Shown here one piece after another: positions 35,191 to 48,100 of a DNA stretch of 64,000 bases. The DNA is taken from contig VXAI01000069.1 of assembly GCA_013399305.1 (NCBI GenBank), positions 572,310-636,309 of the forward strand. The letters are read 5' to 3'. How positions within the stretch are numbered: the stretch's first letter is position 1; every line of letters starts with the position of its first letter. The stretch comes from Rostratula benghalensis. Lineage: Eukaryota > Chordata > Aves > Charadriiformes > Rostratulidae. The notes beneath the pieces were generated by a model. That model saw only the letters and a list, made by a program, of their open reading frames with translations, searched no databases and was not told where the DNA came from. Position numbers and translations under genes: made by a program.

Positions 35191-36673
35191 TGTTGAATCT
35201 CCTTATTGTTTTGGATGTCCTTCACCAGTTTTTCCTTCAGTTAGGCCTTGGATTTCTTTTCAGCCCTGCCAGAGCAGTGCTTTCACAGTCCTATTGCCTG
35301 TCTTTTTTTCCCTACCTCTTGAGTGCTTTCTTTTTTTTTGCATTTCATTTCAGTCGTTTATTAAGAAGCCCCTTAACTCCCAGTCTTCCCGCAGAATGAC
35401 ATGGTTTGTTCTTAAGACCTCAGTAAGTTTTCCATAGAAGTCAGCCTGCAGATCTTTCTCTCCCATGGCTGTTCCACAGCTGATTTCATTCAATGAACAG
35501 AGATATGGAAATCTTGGATGCCTTTCAGGATTTAGAGGAGATATGTTCTCCATTGAATGTAAGCTCTTAATTTTTTTTCCCTTCAAATTGGCTTCTGATC
35601 TTTTTTCATTCTCCACACGGCTTTGCTGTTTGTGTAAAACAATGTGTGAACACATCTGGTTAGCACTCATAGCTGTTGAAGGAATTCACATGAATTGAAT
35701 TTGATGAGGTTGATTTATTTAAGATCTGTTTCCAAAGCAAAAGATAGCGTACAAGTGTTATGTCTGCAAGTTTCATAGCCCAGCTTGAACACGCTTGTTA
35801 GATAAGCCAACTGAACAGATGTGTGCAGAAACTGCAACTATATCATTTTATCAGTTCCAAAGAGAGGACAATTGAAGGTGCAATCTTTAATGTCTCTTTT
35901 CTGGTCTGTTAACACAGCCGGTTCCCCTATTTTTTTAAGTGTTTATCTTAATACTTCCCAATAAAGTGCCTTAATTTTTGCGATGTAGAGGTACCAGGCC
36001 AGTGATTATGGGTCACAGGACCTGTCACCATTCCTCATGAACTCCTTCTGTAATACATGTCTGGACTATATTGTCATTGCAATGGATTCTTTCAGTCCAC
36101 CTTTATCTGTTTTTTTTATTGACAATCTTTTTTTGCTGATTTCCAAAAACTGTAAATATTGCAGTATCATCAGGAATCCTTACATTTTATAAACAACTCC
36201 CCTTAGTAAATTAATTTCTGCCTATTTGTTGTTCATACAAAAGCTGTGTTATTAAAATAAATGTGCATATTATTTCATCACTTGTTTTTAAAAGCAAAAG
36301 AATTGTTGGTACATTAGCTTTTCAACAGGTCCCGATGTGGTTGGCTGGACCAGAGTATTACGCTCTGGATTAAATATTCGGAGGTTAGAGTAGCAGAGTA
36401 TGGAGTTTCTAGAGAACACATGGTGTGTAAATTGCATTTTTTTCCCCAATCTTATAGCTTGATCAAATTTGGACATTTTTTTCTCAGGAATGGCAAAAGA
36501 CACTGACAAGAATTTATTCCGTTCTCAATGCAAATGGCTTCTGTAGAGGGTGGGGGGAAAGTCAGTGTTCAGAGAAATGAATACTGGGATTTTTCACAAT
36601 CAAACTAGTGTAATGTATTTTTCCTTCACCATGATTACAGCAATGACAAAAGAATATTTTTGGTTGAAATTAC
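35191..36673. other. Non-coding sequence, possible further CR1 decay
   Basis: The first 200 bases may continue the CR1-like relic upstream on the minus strand but are too decayed to align by eye. The rest is AT-rich unique DNA without a supported gene. Confidence 0.5.
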
Positions 36674-36917
36674 CTGTCAGTCTGGATGGCCAGGCAGAAA
36701 GATATTTTGTGTAAAACTTCATGTCCAAACAGTGACCAAAACTTTGAATAATTGGTAATGGGGAGTGGGTTTCCACAGCAATCTCAGTCTCAGTGCTGTC
36801 AGCTGTGCTTGTGGGAGGTGCAATTGTGTACCAGGCCATCAGAGGATACTTATCTCCCATGTTCTCAATCACAGCATTACACAACTCTGGGTAGTACACA
36901 CCTTCCAAGAGCTCTGA
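36674..36917 (-). other. Exon-like minus-strand segment, unrecognised
   Basis: On the minus strand an acceptor-like TTCTAG ends at 36918. From 36917 a frame stays open for 81 codons plus one base, up to a fair donor (GACAG|GTAATT) at 36674/36673, and remains open some way past it. The product looks like ordinary protein, with balanced charged, aromatic and aliphatic residues (for example YYPELCNAVIENMGDKYP). The pyrimidine tract before the acceptor is weak and no partner exon was found. I do not recognise the family. A chance frame or a decayed retroelement piece is equally possible. Confidence 0.2.
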
Positions 36918-39900
36918 CTAGAAGCTTAAATCATAGGTTGGTTGCTAGAACAGAAAATCTGAGGTAAAATTTCATGGTAACATATACTTTAGCCGTTTAT
37001 AGTTCACTGCTGCAGGGACTACAAGGAAATTCATTTGCTTTCTGATCTGTTGATGTCCCTTTTTAATTAATAAGGTACTATCCTTTTTTAGAAATCTTTC
37101 TTGTTCCTCAGGCTTGCTTTCCCATGTAAGAAAGATGAATCAACTGAGACTGAGTTGATGAAGACATGGCACAACGCCTAGCTAAAGCAAATTAATATAG
37201 CTTCAAAGGACAGTATCTGAGAGGCTTACATGAGAGCTGAGCAGGGATTTGAGGATGTTTGTATACTGGAAAATACTAAGTATGTTGAAATTTAGCCTGG
37301 TCCAGGCAAGGGTCGAAGTCAACACGTTTCATTTGAATATTAGTTTGCTAAATTCTGCTGTGTAACTCTGGAATTAGATCTACTTATGTCACCAAGTCCT
37401 TTTCCAGCACAGGCAACAAGTTGGTAGATTCCTAGTATGCAGGAGGCTAGAGAGCATCTCTGCACATCATCATACATTTTGGGTTGCCAGACAGTCTGGT
37501 AGGTTTGCATCAGCCTTTCTGACAGCGACATCACATCAGTGCTCATAGTCATTCTCTGATTGACCTGTCTGTCAAGATATATTCACTTCATTGTGGCTTT
37601 CAGGTGAAAAGTCCCATTTTGTGACAAAATTACAGCCAATTTTAAGGTACCTTGCTTTCAATTTCACATGCCAGTTCTTCAGTAAGTTGATGTGGAAATG
37701 ATCCAAAGCTTGATTTTGACACACTAAACAACTAATGGTTTTCTGATGTTCTGGAAGTACTGTTTGCTTCACTTTTTGTTTTAAGATTTTTTTCATTTGA
37801 AGATATAGTTTCATTTCTGGTGAAGGGGCCAGGGAGGTGGGGGAGAGTATGAAATTAGGCAATACTTGATCTAGTTTGGGGGGGATTTACAGTTTCTGAA
37901 AATTGTCATGTCTTTTCTTCTGGCCTTATATGAAAGAAAGGTTTCAAAATCTGATATTTTCTTCAAGTGAGAAAATGCCTTCCATCTAAGTTCTTCTTCA
38001 GGTCATGTACAGCATGGTGGTAAAGAGAGACAGACTAAATGATTAGGAAGGGAAGGTAACATTTTCCAGAATCTTTAGACATATAAACATGAAAACTACA
38101 TCCCTTTCCTCTTGGTTTCAGTTGGACTTGGTGATTGTATTGCAGCTGTTAAAAGCACAAAAAGAACGTTGTCACAGATTCTGTATGTTGAAGGGCAGAA
38201 CAGGTTGCTGGCAATTTGCATGTGCAAATGGTTATTTTCTTTTCTGTTGTCTTGGTTTGCCCTCATGCATACAGCAAGGATACTCTCAGTCTGCATATTC
38301 CAATGGCCCTAATCAGTCAGTCTTCAGAAGGTCAGTCCGATCTCTCAAATGCTCTCCAACTTCTCTGCAACAATCAGCTCACTTGCTGTTGCCTGGTCAG
38401 AACATGATGCCTCAATTGATCCAATTTGTTGTCCTCCTAAGGGCCTGCCCCTTGCCCTAAAAAAAAAAATAAATAAAAAATAAGGGAATAAGTATAAGTC
38501 CATTGTGTTCAACTGAAGAAAGTAGATCTGGTTTGAAGTTTCTAATTCAGTCTCTTTAGCAGAATCTGTCATTATTTTAAATTCTCTCCAAGCCTCCAAC
38601 AGCTTCAAAGAGTGTCAGGGACATGCAGTGCAAAGCTACTGCTATGCAACTCAATGTACAATCTAACATGTCTGAGAGGAATATTGATTTTTCACAGAAC
38701 ATGAAAAACAGAAAAATAGGAAAACACTTTAGCATGACCTTGGCCTTCTGCACAAATAATCTAGTGTTTATGTCTCAGCTTACTTTCCTTCTACTTGTCT
38801 GATGGCCTTTGTGGAGCTTTTCTAAAGACAGTGACATCAGCTACAATATGGAAGTGATTTAGCATCTCTCTGTAGTTTTCATTTTATTTTCAAGTAAGAT
38901 TTTTCTCTAGATGAACTGAGATGCATTCTGGGGCATTGTGGGATAGTTTAGCCTCATCTGGAACTCACTTTAACGTCACACGATGAATTGTTTGTCTCCC
39001 ACTTGAGTACTGTTTGTTTTGACATCCTATAAGGGCTTCTGTGAAAGAAGCAGAAAGGACAGGAAGAGAGGTAGGCCTGAAGAAATTAAGTCTAATGAGA
39101 CCAAATCCTTAGAAAAGCACTAGGGTACTGTCATCACCAGACTTCTCAGGCTGCAGTTTGCAATGACTTTAAGATAATCTAAGTGTAGGCAGCTGCAACC
39201 CTACCCTGCTGACACTTTCAAATCTTCTGGAAGGCATGGCAGCAAAATCTGGGTGTTGGGCTAAAGGAAAGACTGCCTTACTACTCCAATAGGCTGACAT
39301 GAGCAACACAAAATCTCTGGACAGCCCAGATGTCTAAAATACGATTATAGAGAACTGATTGTTTAATTTAAATAAAGGAAAATTATTTTCCTTGCTTGGA
39401 GTTTGGAATAAGTCCATGCTGTGTCCTTTATATCTAATGTAACATCAGCAACACTAAAAGAAAAATCTTCAGTTGCATTATTTTCAAACATGGTTTCCAC
39501 AAATTAGCCTGAAAGAAATGTGCATTTCTGAGCTTTGTGCTATAGTGCTCCCAGGGCATGGGATGAGGTACTCCAGGTGTAGACCAGCCTCCCACAGGTG
39601 TCTCCCAGCAAGTCAGAAAGAATGGCAGAGGATTGTTAAGAACAGAACCACTGTGAGTCCTGAGGGAGCATTTAATCTCAGCCTGGTTCAGCTGCCATTC
39701 AGCTCCTGCTGTCTTCAAGTCATTGGAGACTGCACCGTAAAATACTATCCTGGCATATAAAGGAATGGCATTTTGTGTAAATTTGAGTAAGATGAAATTT
39801 AACACTAAGTTCTGGGACACTGCATTGATTTTTCTACATGGAATTAATAGTGTATATACTTCTTCATGTAGGCTTGTCTCTAGAGATTCTGGTCATGGAA

Positions 39901-41600
39901 GACTAGTTAAATTAACGGAGGAAGTATATAAAGTTGATGATGAATTCTTTTTGGATGCTAAATCAATAACTGTAGTTGTGCAGATTAAATGTGTTGCATC
40001 ACTTTGGCTTTATGTTGTAGCATAATGAGAACGTAAAGAAAGTGATGAAAATTAAAAAGTGAAAGCTTTCTGTAAAAGTTTCAAACGGAAGTGTGCCTGC
40101 TGTCATAAAGATGGAAAGATGGACACATCAAGCATTAAATCTGCTGGTACCATCTTACCTCTCAGCTTAGGTCCTGCTGATAAATCAATGGCAATCCCCA
40201 AACTAAACAGAAACATCAGAAAGAAATGTGATCTGAGTGGAGGATGGAGAAAACACCTCTTCTGAGATTCGATGCTTAATCTGATGCTGAAACCAACAGT
40301 ATAAATGGGTAGAAATAAATAACCTTCTGCACCCTTTCTGCCCTCCTTGCAAGAGTTTGAGACCACAGCAGACGCTAGAGTATCACTCAGCCTTTATTTC
40401 TCTGACCTTCAGAGAAACCCTGACCAAAGTGTGACACAAGAAAGTTTAATATTTCTCACCTGGAGGATTACTTATCTTCTAGAAGATTACTTATCTTCCA
40501 CTGCTGCACACCTCTGAGTGCATGCTCTTTCTGTTCTTGAGTCAGTTTCCTTTCTGTCTTCTTTGCCTTTTACAGCAGAAAAGAATCTAGTTTGAGCAAA
40601 AAAAGAGTGTGTCTTTGTCTGTGCTGTTTTCAGCCTGTGACCAGGAAGGCAGCTATGTCTCAAACAGCCTGACAGCGATGTATGTTTACTCAGTTCTGGG
40701 CAGCTGATGAGGATGTGTAACTGAACCCCTTTCTCAATTACACAGGCACTTTATGCAATGGTCTGCAGAAACAGAAACGGCTCATTTATCTTTGCTGTTC
40801 TTCTTCCTCACTCCCTGGGTATTTGTCTTATTTTGTCTCCAAGAAAACACATTCATACTCATAAGAGAGACCAACAGCAGCAGCGTCAGCAGCTCATTTT
40901 GGCTAATGTTTTGAAAGAGGACAATTAATGCCACCTTCATTACCAACAGAAAAGACAGTCAAAGGAGGGGGAGCATCACAAAAATTTCTCTATACACAAA
41001 GAGAAAAAGAACAGATAGTGTTAAAATGAAAGCTTTCCTTATTACTTTAAGTTTTAATTCTTTTATATGACTGGGTTTTTGTTAGTTTGTCAGGGATGCT
41101 TTTTTTTTTCTTGCTTTAAATAGAAAGCTATTAAAAGAAGTGCTTGCCGTGGAAATACAGTGACCAAAGTTTCAACTCAAAGTATGCAACCTTGCTTAAG
41201 GGATATTTGAACCAGCTTTATAGATTCACTGCATTTTTTTTCCTATTAAAATTAATGCAGTAACTGACTCCATTGCATTACAGTGGGTATTTGGGGGTTT
41301 AATCCCCCCCAAAAAAGGTTATAGAACATTCCCTAACTGTAAAGCAGAATGTTACCTTCAGAACAGGCAATTTGCTCTTGCAGCTACTGGCACTATTTTT
41401 AAATAGAACCAATATGGCATCACAAACAGCTCTAAAGCAGCCATCTGGTTTTCTCAACAGCCTGGGTAACTGCTGTTTAACTAAAATTACCCTCAAGTCA
41501 AGGAAGGTTTAAGTGCAAGCAGTCGCATGGCAGAGCTATATGACACCATTAGTCAATAGCCCTCTTTTTCTCCAGTCTAGTAAAAAACCAGCATAGCCTA
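36918..41600. other. Non-coding sequence, no gene seen
   Basis: AT-rich DNA with several 60-130 codon frames that overlap on both strands (38089-38608, 39434-39820) and carry no motif. A 19-bp tandem duplication lies at 40463-40500. No repeat family recognised. Confidence 0.6.
40463..40500. repeat. 19-bp tandem duplication
   Basis: GAGGATTACTTATCTTCTA (40463-40481 by count) is followed directly by GAAGATTACTTATCTTCCA, two differences in 19. A small recent slippage duplication. Confidence 0.85.
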
Positions 41601-42160
41601 AAAGATTATTTGCAACCGGCCATCATCTGGTCATTGACATTTGAAGGCAACAACAGGAGGCCTAGAGTCGTTAAGTCTTCCCAATAATTCCCCTTGCTAA
41701 AAATCTATTCCAGGGGCTGTTGCCATCCATGGGAAGTTATCAGTGAGATTTCCTTGAGGTTTTATAAATAAAGTTTATTCAACTTCAGCTAACGTGCAAA
41801 TCTCATATGTAAGAATTATTATAGCTGTGGAGACTTGAAGGATTTGAAACAAAAAAAGCTTAGTGCTGATTTTATATCATTGACATTGCAGCTTTCACAT
41901 ACTCTTGACAGTCCCTGCATGCTACCATTTCATGTCTCCTTTCTTTGTATTTTCACTTCTAGTTAAAAATAACCACTGTGGAAAGACTTCAACCCTGTAT
42001 TTCTTCTTTCATGGAATGTGTTATGTTGTGACAGATGTGTATGTTTCTAACCTGAGCCCTGAACATGTGGAAGTTTGACGCAAAGGGCCTTAATTACATG
42101 CATCACATTTGAATAGCAAACTCTTTGGCAGGGTAATGCTCTCCCAGCTTGTTTCTACCA
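41600..42160. promoter_or_regulatory. Candidate conserved non-coding blocks
   Basis: Two parts stand out. About 41610-41800 has balanced composition and scattered CpG (CAACCGGCC, GTCGTTAAG). About 42065-42150 reads TTTGACGCAAAGGGCC then TTAATTACATGCATCACATT, joining a homeodomain core to an ATGCAT half-octamer. Frames are closed throughout. Regulatory meaning is inference from motif and composition alone. Confidence 0.2.
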
Positions 42161-45100
42161 CACAGACCTACAGGCTTGGAGAAATCAAAACCTTCTATCT
42201 ATCCCCAGGGACAGACAGAAGCACAGAAAGCCCAGGAGTGCTGCAGCCACTGAATGACCACTGAATTCAGATGCAGTTGCCTTTGGGTGCTCGGCTGGAA
42301 GCTGCCAGTTATTTGAACCCAGTCTATTCTACTGCTATATTGGCTGCTCCCCCTTATTCCTACTGCATGAAATGTGCCTGTTTTACATGTCTGTCAACTT
42401 TACAGCACTTCTGATGGAAATGGTGACTTTCCTTCAGATCAGCAGGTAAAAGAACTGCTTTTTGCTCAGGCTATTCTTTGTATGTGCCAAGGTCTTTTTG
42501 CATTACAAGGAGCTAGATGTTTCACAGCTACCAAATCCACATGCCAGTTTTATTTTTCATTCACTGTTAAATACAAGCCCAGTCTGTATTTGAATTAATG
42601 GTGAGGCAACCCTCAGGTTGTTTACTTCATTTCTTGGACAGTGTTTTGTCCTTATTTGGCTTCTGATCAGCTGAAGTCATGAGTCTGGTGTAACACCTAC
42701 CTATTGAGTCTGTGTCCCTAGGCTGGCTATAAAGAGTGGCTATCTGTCAAGCGGACACTTACCTTATTCCATGAAAACAGGAACCTTTTTCTTTTTTATC
42801 ATGACTGAAGCTCTGGGTTGTTCCCAAGATTAGGAATGAAAATAAGAAAAATATTTTGTGAGTTAATCCTTTTTGTGGTGGTATAGTCTGCATCTACCAG
42901 ATGGATCTTGTTTTTCCAAAAAAGAATCTGCACAGAGCTAAGATTTGGGAACCTGGTTGAGTGAATCAGCCAAGCATGATGCAAAGAGCCAAGAGATGTA
43001 GAATCAAAATAGCTTGGCACATTTTGCTTGAAAAAATAGCATTTTAAATTTTCACTGATATTTTCCAATTGAAACCTCACATGAATGTTTCAGAATTTAG
43101 GAGATCTTACGTTATTATTTTTTTCCTGATAGAATTCCATTTTCTAATTGTTTATAATGAATATCTATAAACCAACCTCGAAATGGAAAGCATTATTCAG
43201 ATGTGAGGTTTCAGTGATGAGTACCTTCAGGTACACGTACATTGCCATCACTTCCTGGGTCAGATGTGTGCTTTTTAAATGAATTCACATTACAGAGCAG
43301 TTTCAGAAGATGCAAACTGCTTGGGAACCCATCTGAAGTAAACCCCACAACAAGTGAAGATGTCAGGTCCTCAGTACAGCTCTTTTGTTCTACAGGTCTG
43401 TTCCCACCTGAGTTAGTTCACAGATAGACATTATTCAGAATGATTAGAAAGATTAACAGTTTGTGTCCAATTTGCACAACCAGCAATGCGAAGCTTTGTG
43501 CAAGCTGCCCTCATCTTTCAATTTCCCAAAGCCCATCCAGCAGATTCACAGCAAGCTTTCTCCTGAGATTTCCCATGTCAGTGTTCCCAGACAGAAATAC
43601 CTTCAGAGCTGCAGCATCTCTTCTTTGCTTCTGATTCTGGCTGAAACCCAGAACTGCACGACGAATACAAACTGAGGAGGAAAGTTCCATCATGATGAAA
43701 CCACACAGAGGTTAAAACCATTCATACAGAAGTTAGAACTGAGTCCTTGCAGTTTCCTTTACACAATTGCAGCAACTTGAAGGAAAATTAGGCACAGACC
43801 TTTAAAGTCTATGTCTGGTACATTCTCTGTTAGTTAGAACATCATACTATACGATGTATGGGCTTTTATTGCTGTTAATGTGCACTGCACAAGCTATCCA
43901 TAACTCTCTGCATCTCTGCAATATGCTGAGTACTGCAGTTCAGAATAATCATGGGATGTTTCTGCTGAACTTGTTTAAACTCTTTGTAAACTCCACGTGG
44001 TTGTGATGAACACCTAAGTGCAGAATATATACAAATAATATTGCAGAAGGACTAATAAGTGTTTACATTTTTAGCATCCTGACTTGATTTCTCTTGCTTT
44101 ACTTTTCCTTTGCTTTTATGGTGGTGTTGTGCTGTTCAGTCCCAGAAGTAACCATGTGGGTGCCTTAGTATGTTCAGCATGTCATAGCACAGGTACAGGC
44201 TTTCCCTCCCTGATTGCACCAGCAGGTACAGAGATTAAATTGCTATAATACAATTCTCCCTTAACGCCATGAGAAATACTCACTGCCATCTCTGCAGCAT
44301 CTGCTCTGAGTTGCTATCTGGAGAAGCTTGTCCTGCTATATCAACTAAATTGGGTATCTTGGGACACTAGTCACCCAAGATGAGTGCCTAAAATGTGCTA
44401 AGTGTGCCTCTCTTACGTATCTTGTTAGTGGTTCTGGGCACAGAGGAAACATTTTCTGAAGATACATCATTAATTCATTGCCTACTAATGGCTGCCCTAT
44501 GTGTAAATGCTTCTGGACAGTCCCATGTGTTTAATCTGCTTGCTTTATCATTCAAATATATTTCCTCTGGCCTGGCTTACACTTTGCTGTGATTACACTC
44601 AAGGATAAGAGGTTTTTCCCATGACCTTTGTTTTGGAATTAAGGCATTGGAAAGATCTCAGCATTTCTAAAATATTGTTACAAATTCAAGCCAAAAAAGG
44701 GACTATAACTACAGATGAGAGGTTGCAAAATAGTAGCCCATGCTGGCTGAGCAAACAGGAAACGCTGAAATACAAATACAGTATTATAAAAATCAGATTA
44801 GATATGAAGACTTTTCATGTAGGGGATTCACTAGATGTTCTCTTTAGATTAACTACCTTTGTATAGGTGTCATCCAAAAAATTGAACCAAAATATTAGTG
44901 TACTGATGAGTATATATAAAGTTTGATCAAAACCCAAGGGATTCCTTGTAAAGACATCTTTGTCTACAGAGGACTTTAAATTTCTCATATGAGAGAGATG
45001 CCCAGAAGACTTTTTGTCACAGCTACATATGGTCTCTGGAATAAAATTACCAGTGTCACAGCTGTCCAGAGTTCTGTGTAGCAGTAAGGAAGCTGTTGGT

Positions 45101-48100
45101 CTTGTTTGGCTTCACCTACTTTTATGCTGATTTTATTTAGGTGCATTGATCTGCCAGTGCTGCTATATATATGATTCCTTTTGTGCTGCAATTGTCTTAG
45201 CATATATTTGTATTATTTTTTAAATCCAAAGACTCTTAAGAGAGAGGGAAGCTCAAAAAAAAAATTGCATCAATACTCTAGTGCTAGACTGGACGCAGTC
45301 TCATGGTTAAAGAAGAAAAAAAAAATACAAGTTTTCTCTTACTGACACAATCTGATTTTTGAGATTAAGTCTTTCCAAAACAAAAGACTTCAGCAATGGA
45401 ATAGATGTCTTTGCAAATAAATCAGAATAATGTCCCAGTTGCCAAAAAAATCAGGGTGGCTAATACTGTTGTAATATCTAGATAAGCAATCAAAATCATC
45501 ATGTTAAAAAAATGGAAGAAGTCAAAATCAGCCAGAAACAACAGGATTAATTTACCTTTTTATTCGGTCTTAGCAGGATAGCAGAAGGAATGCACACAGC
45601 CAGCTCCTGCATTTCAGTACTGTGTTTATAATTTCCAGATGCGGGTGTCAATTCCCTAAGATGTGCCAGCATCACCACTTGAGGCCTTTTGGATTTTTCT
45701 GTCCATCCTCTTCTACAGGGAAGTGCCTGGAGAATATACTGCCTTCTCTAGGATTTTCTGTTGTCTGCTGTACCAAGTAAATTGTGGTATTACATGACAA
45801 TTAGGACTCTCTCTCAAAAACCTACTTGGTCACCTTTCAGCAGGCAGAACTTGCTTACATCGCTTCCTTGGTATTTCTTCCTTTTTGACAGCATTTGGCA
45901 AGTTGTCCAAACTGGAATTTGTCACTGGACACTAAGAATGGCTACTGGATGTTTATGAAAATCGTGGTACTTTCCTTTGTATCACTAGTCTGTTCTCCAT
46001 CACCCCAGTCAGCTGGTGTCTGCAGGGAGGCCGAGCTCTGCGGGGAAGCCATGCCACCAATGCTACACAATCTCTGACTGTCTTTCTGGTTTAGTTTGCA
46101 AAATTTGGATTCAGCTTTTTGCCTATTCAGTTCCAGTGCTTATTTACACGGATATGCTCTTTACCTCATTATTCTAATGTTCATTCAGCTACTTGAGGGC
46201 TGATACCGTGGCAGCAGAAGGACACAATAGATGTTTGCACGCAAGATCTAAAGATTCTCCCAGAGCACTGCCACGTTTGTCTTCAAGGCTACTCAGGTAC
46301 AAACACTAATCTTTTGAGGAAAGAGGAAAGTGCATCCCAGAAGTGGAAAAGAAAAACTTCAAAATAAAGAGAAATAACAGTCTTCCAGTGAGAACTAGAA
46401 AAAAAAAAAGAGAAAAAACTTTTCTTCCTGCATGAACTCATGAGCTCAACAGACAGCAATAATATTTTTGAAATGTTTTAGAAGCATCTTTTCTTTAACA
46501 TTTAAAGGAAATAATTAAGTTGGCGAAGTGAGACAGTGTCTGAAACAGAATAGTTTCAGCAGATTATATTAATGGAAAAAAATCAGGATTTCAACATTTT
46601 TCAAGAGTAAGGTTGCATTATGTTTGTCTGGAAAACCAGAGCAGTCTCTTTTTCTGCCTCTCTGTCTTGCTCCATTTTTCGAAGGCATATTAAGATGTCT
46701 TTCTAGATCAAAAATATTTCCACCCTGTTTCTTTCTTTCCAAACAAAAAATTGTTCTCTTTGATGTTTTCATGTTTCTTCAGAGAACAACACTAATTGGC
46801 TTCCATCACAAGAAAATATCTCTCTAGAAGAAAATAAATGGTAGCTGCTGTTCTTTTACATCAATTCTATGTTTCTTAGTTACGTCAGCACAGTGGATGA
46901 CTTTGATTTGGTTTTTTGAGGTGGTTTTTTTTTTTGAGAAATGATATGGTTCCTGATGATTTTTTTTTATTTATTCATTATTGCCTGAGATAGATAAGAA
47001 ATAAATAGAACTAGTTGAAATCATTTGATTTAGGGGCTGTATTGCATTTTATTTCCTTTACTCTAAAATAAATTAATTCACTAGTCACAAGAAAATGTTT
47101 GTGACACGAAAACTGAATGTGTAGCAGATTGAATGTCTCCCACGCATAGACAAGAGGAACATGGAAGTTCATGTGTGTAGCAAGACTTTCATTTTTATTT
47201 TTTAATATTTACCCTGGGCACTTTAATGCTGCTTTTCAGAGTAGATGGTCTAAAACCAGTAGCTCAGAAGCGAATCAGCCCTGAATTTTTTACTAGGAAC
47301 ACTCAATTTGTGGATGCCATCTTACAATTTTTTGTGGTAAAACTCCACATAATTAGTCTTAGAGGAGTTTGTCTTTAAATTTTCATAATTCTTCATCTAT
47401 CAAAATTCAGAAATCTTCATCTATCCTATAAAATGATGCACTGAGAGAACACCATAGCTGTGTTAGCCAAGCCTAGGCTGTGACTAAACTGATGAACTTC
47501 AAATTAGACACAGGAGGATACAATCTTGGAATTCCCAAGAAATAGAACGTTTCTCTATACTGTTTCTTATTTGGACAATGGGATAATAATAATTAGGAGG
47601 AGAAAAGGAGAGATCAAGCTCCTTCTAAAATGGCCACATAGATAAATTCCCCAGAATTTTATCAGATATTTGGCTCTGTACTGATATGTTCTGAAATTTG
47701 GGTACTGCTCTGTTTGGCAAACTGCCATGGAAGTGTCCTTGCTGCTAAGAATTGTCACCAGGCTTTTCTCTAAGGCAGAACTAAGCTGAAATCCGTTCTG
47801 TCTTCACACAGGAACACTGAGCCTATCAAAACAAGGGAATTTCTAAACCACAAGATAACACTGGTTCATTTATTCTCTGAGACTGGTCAATGCCATTTGC
47901 AGCAAAGGAAGATGAAAAGCTGCAGCCATGTCACAAATTATTCCAATCAGAATAAAATGAAAAGGTCTGTCATCTATTTGTGCTCTAGGGTATAAGTTGT
48001 TCAGAGGAAGGACTTATTCCTGAACTCAGCTGGTGTTCACTTCATATCCTGAAACATAAAATTTGATAACACTTTTAATTTTATCCCAGCTATTATGACT

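Noticed and set aside
35003..35437. 144-codon plus-strand frame
   Set aside because: It is the antisense shadow of the CR1-like ORF2 relic on the minus strand.
38089..38608. Stacked frames on both strands (123 codons plus, 87 minus)
   Set aside because: Four mutually overlapping frames cannot all be genes, and none has a recognised domain.
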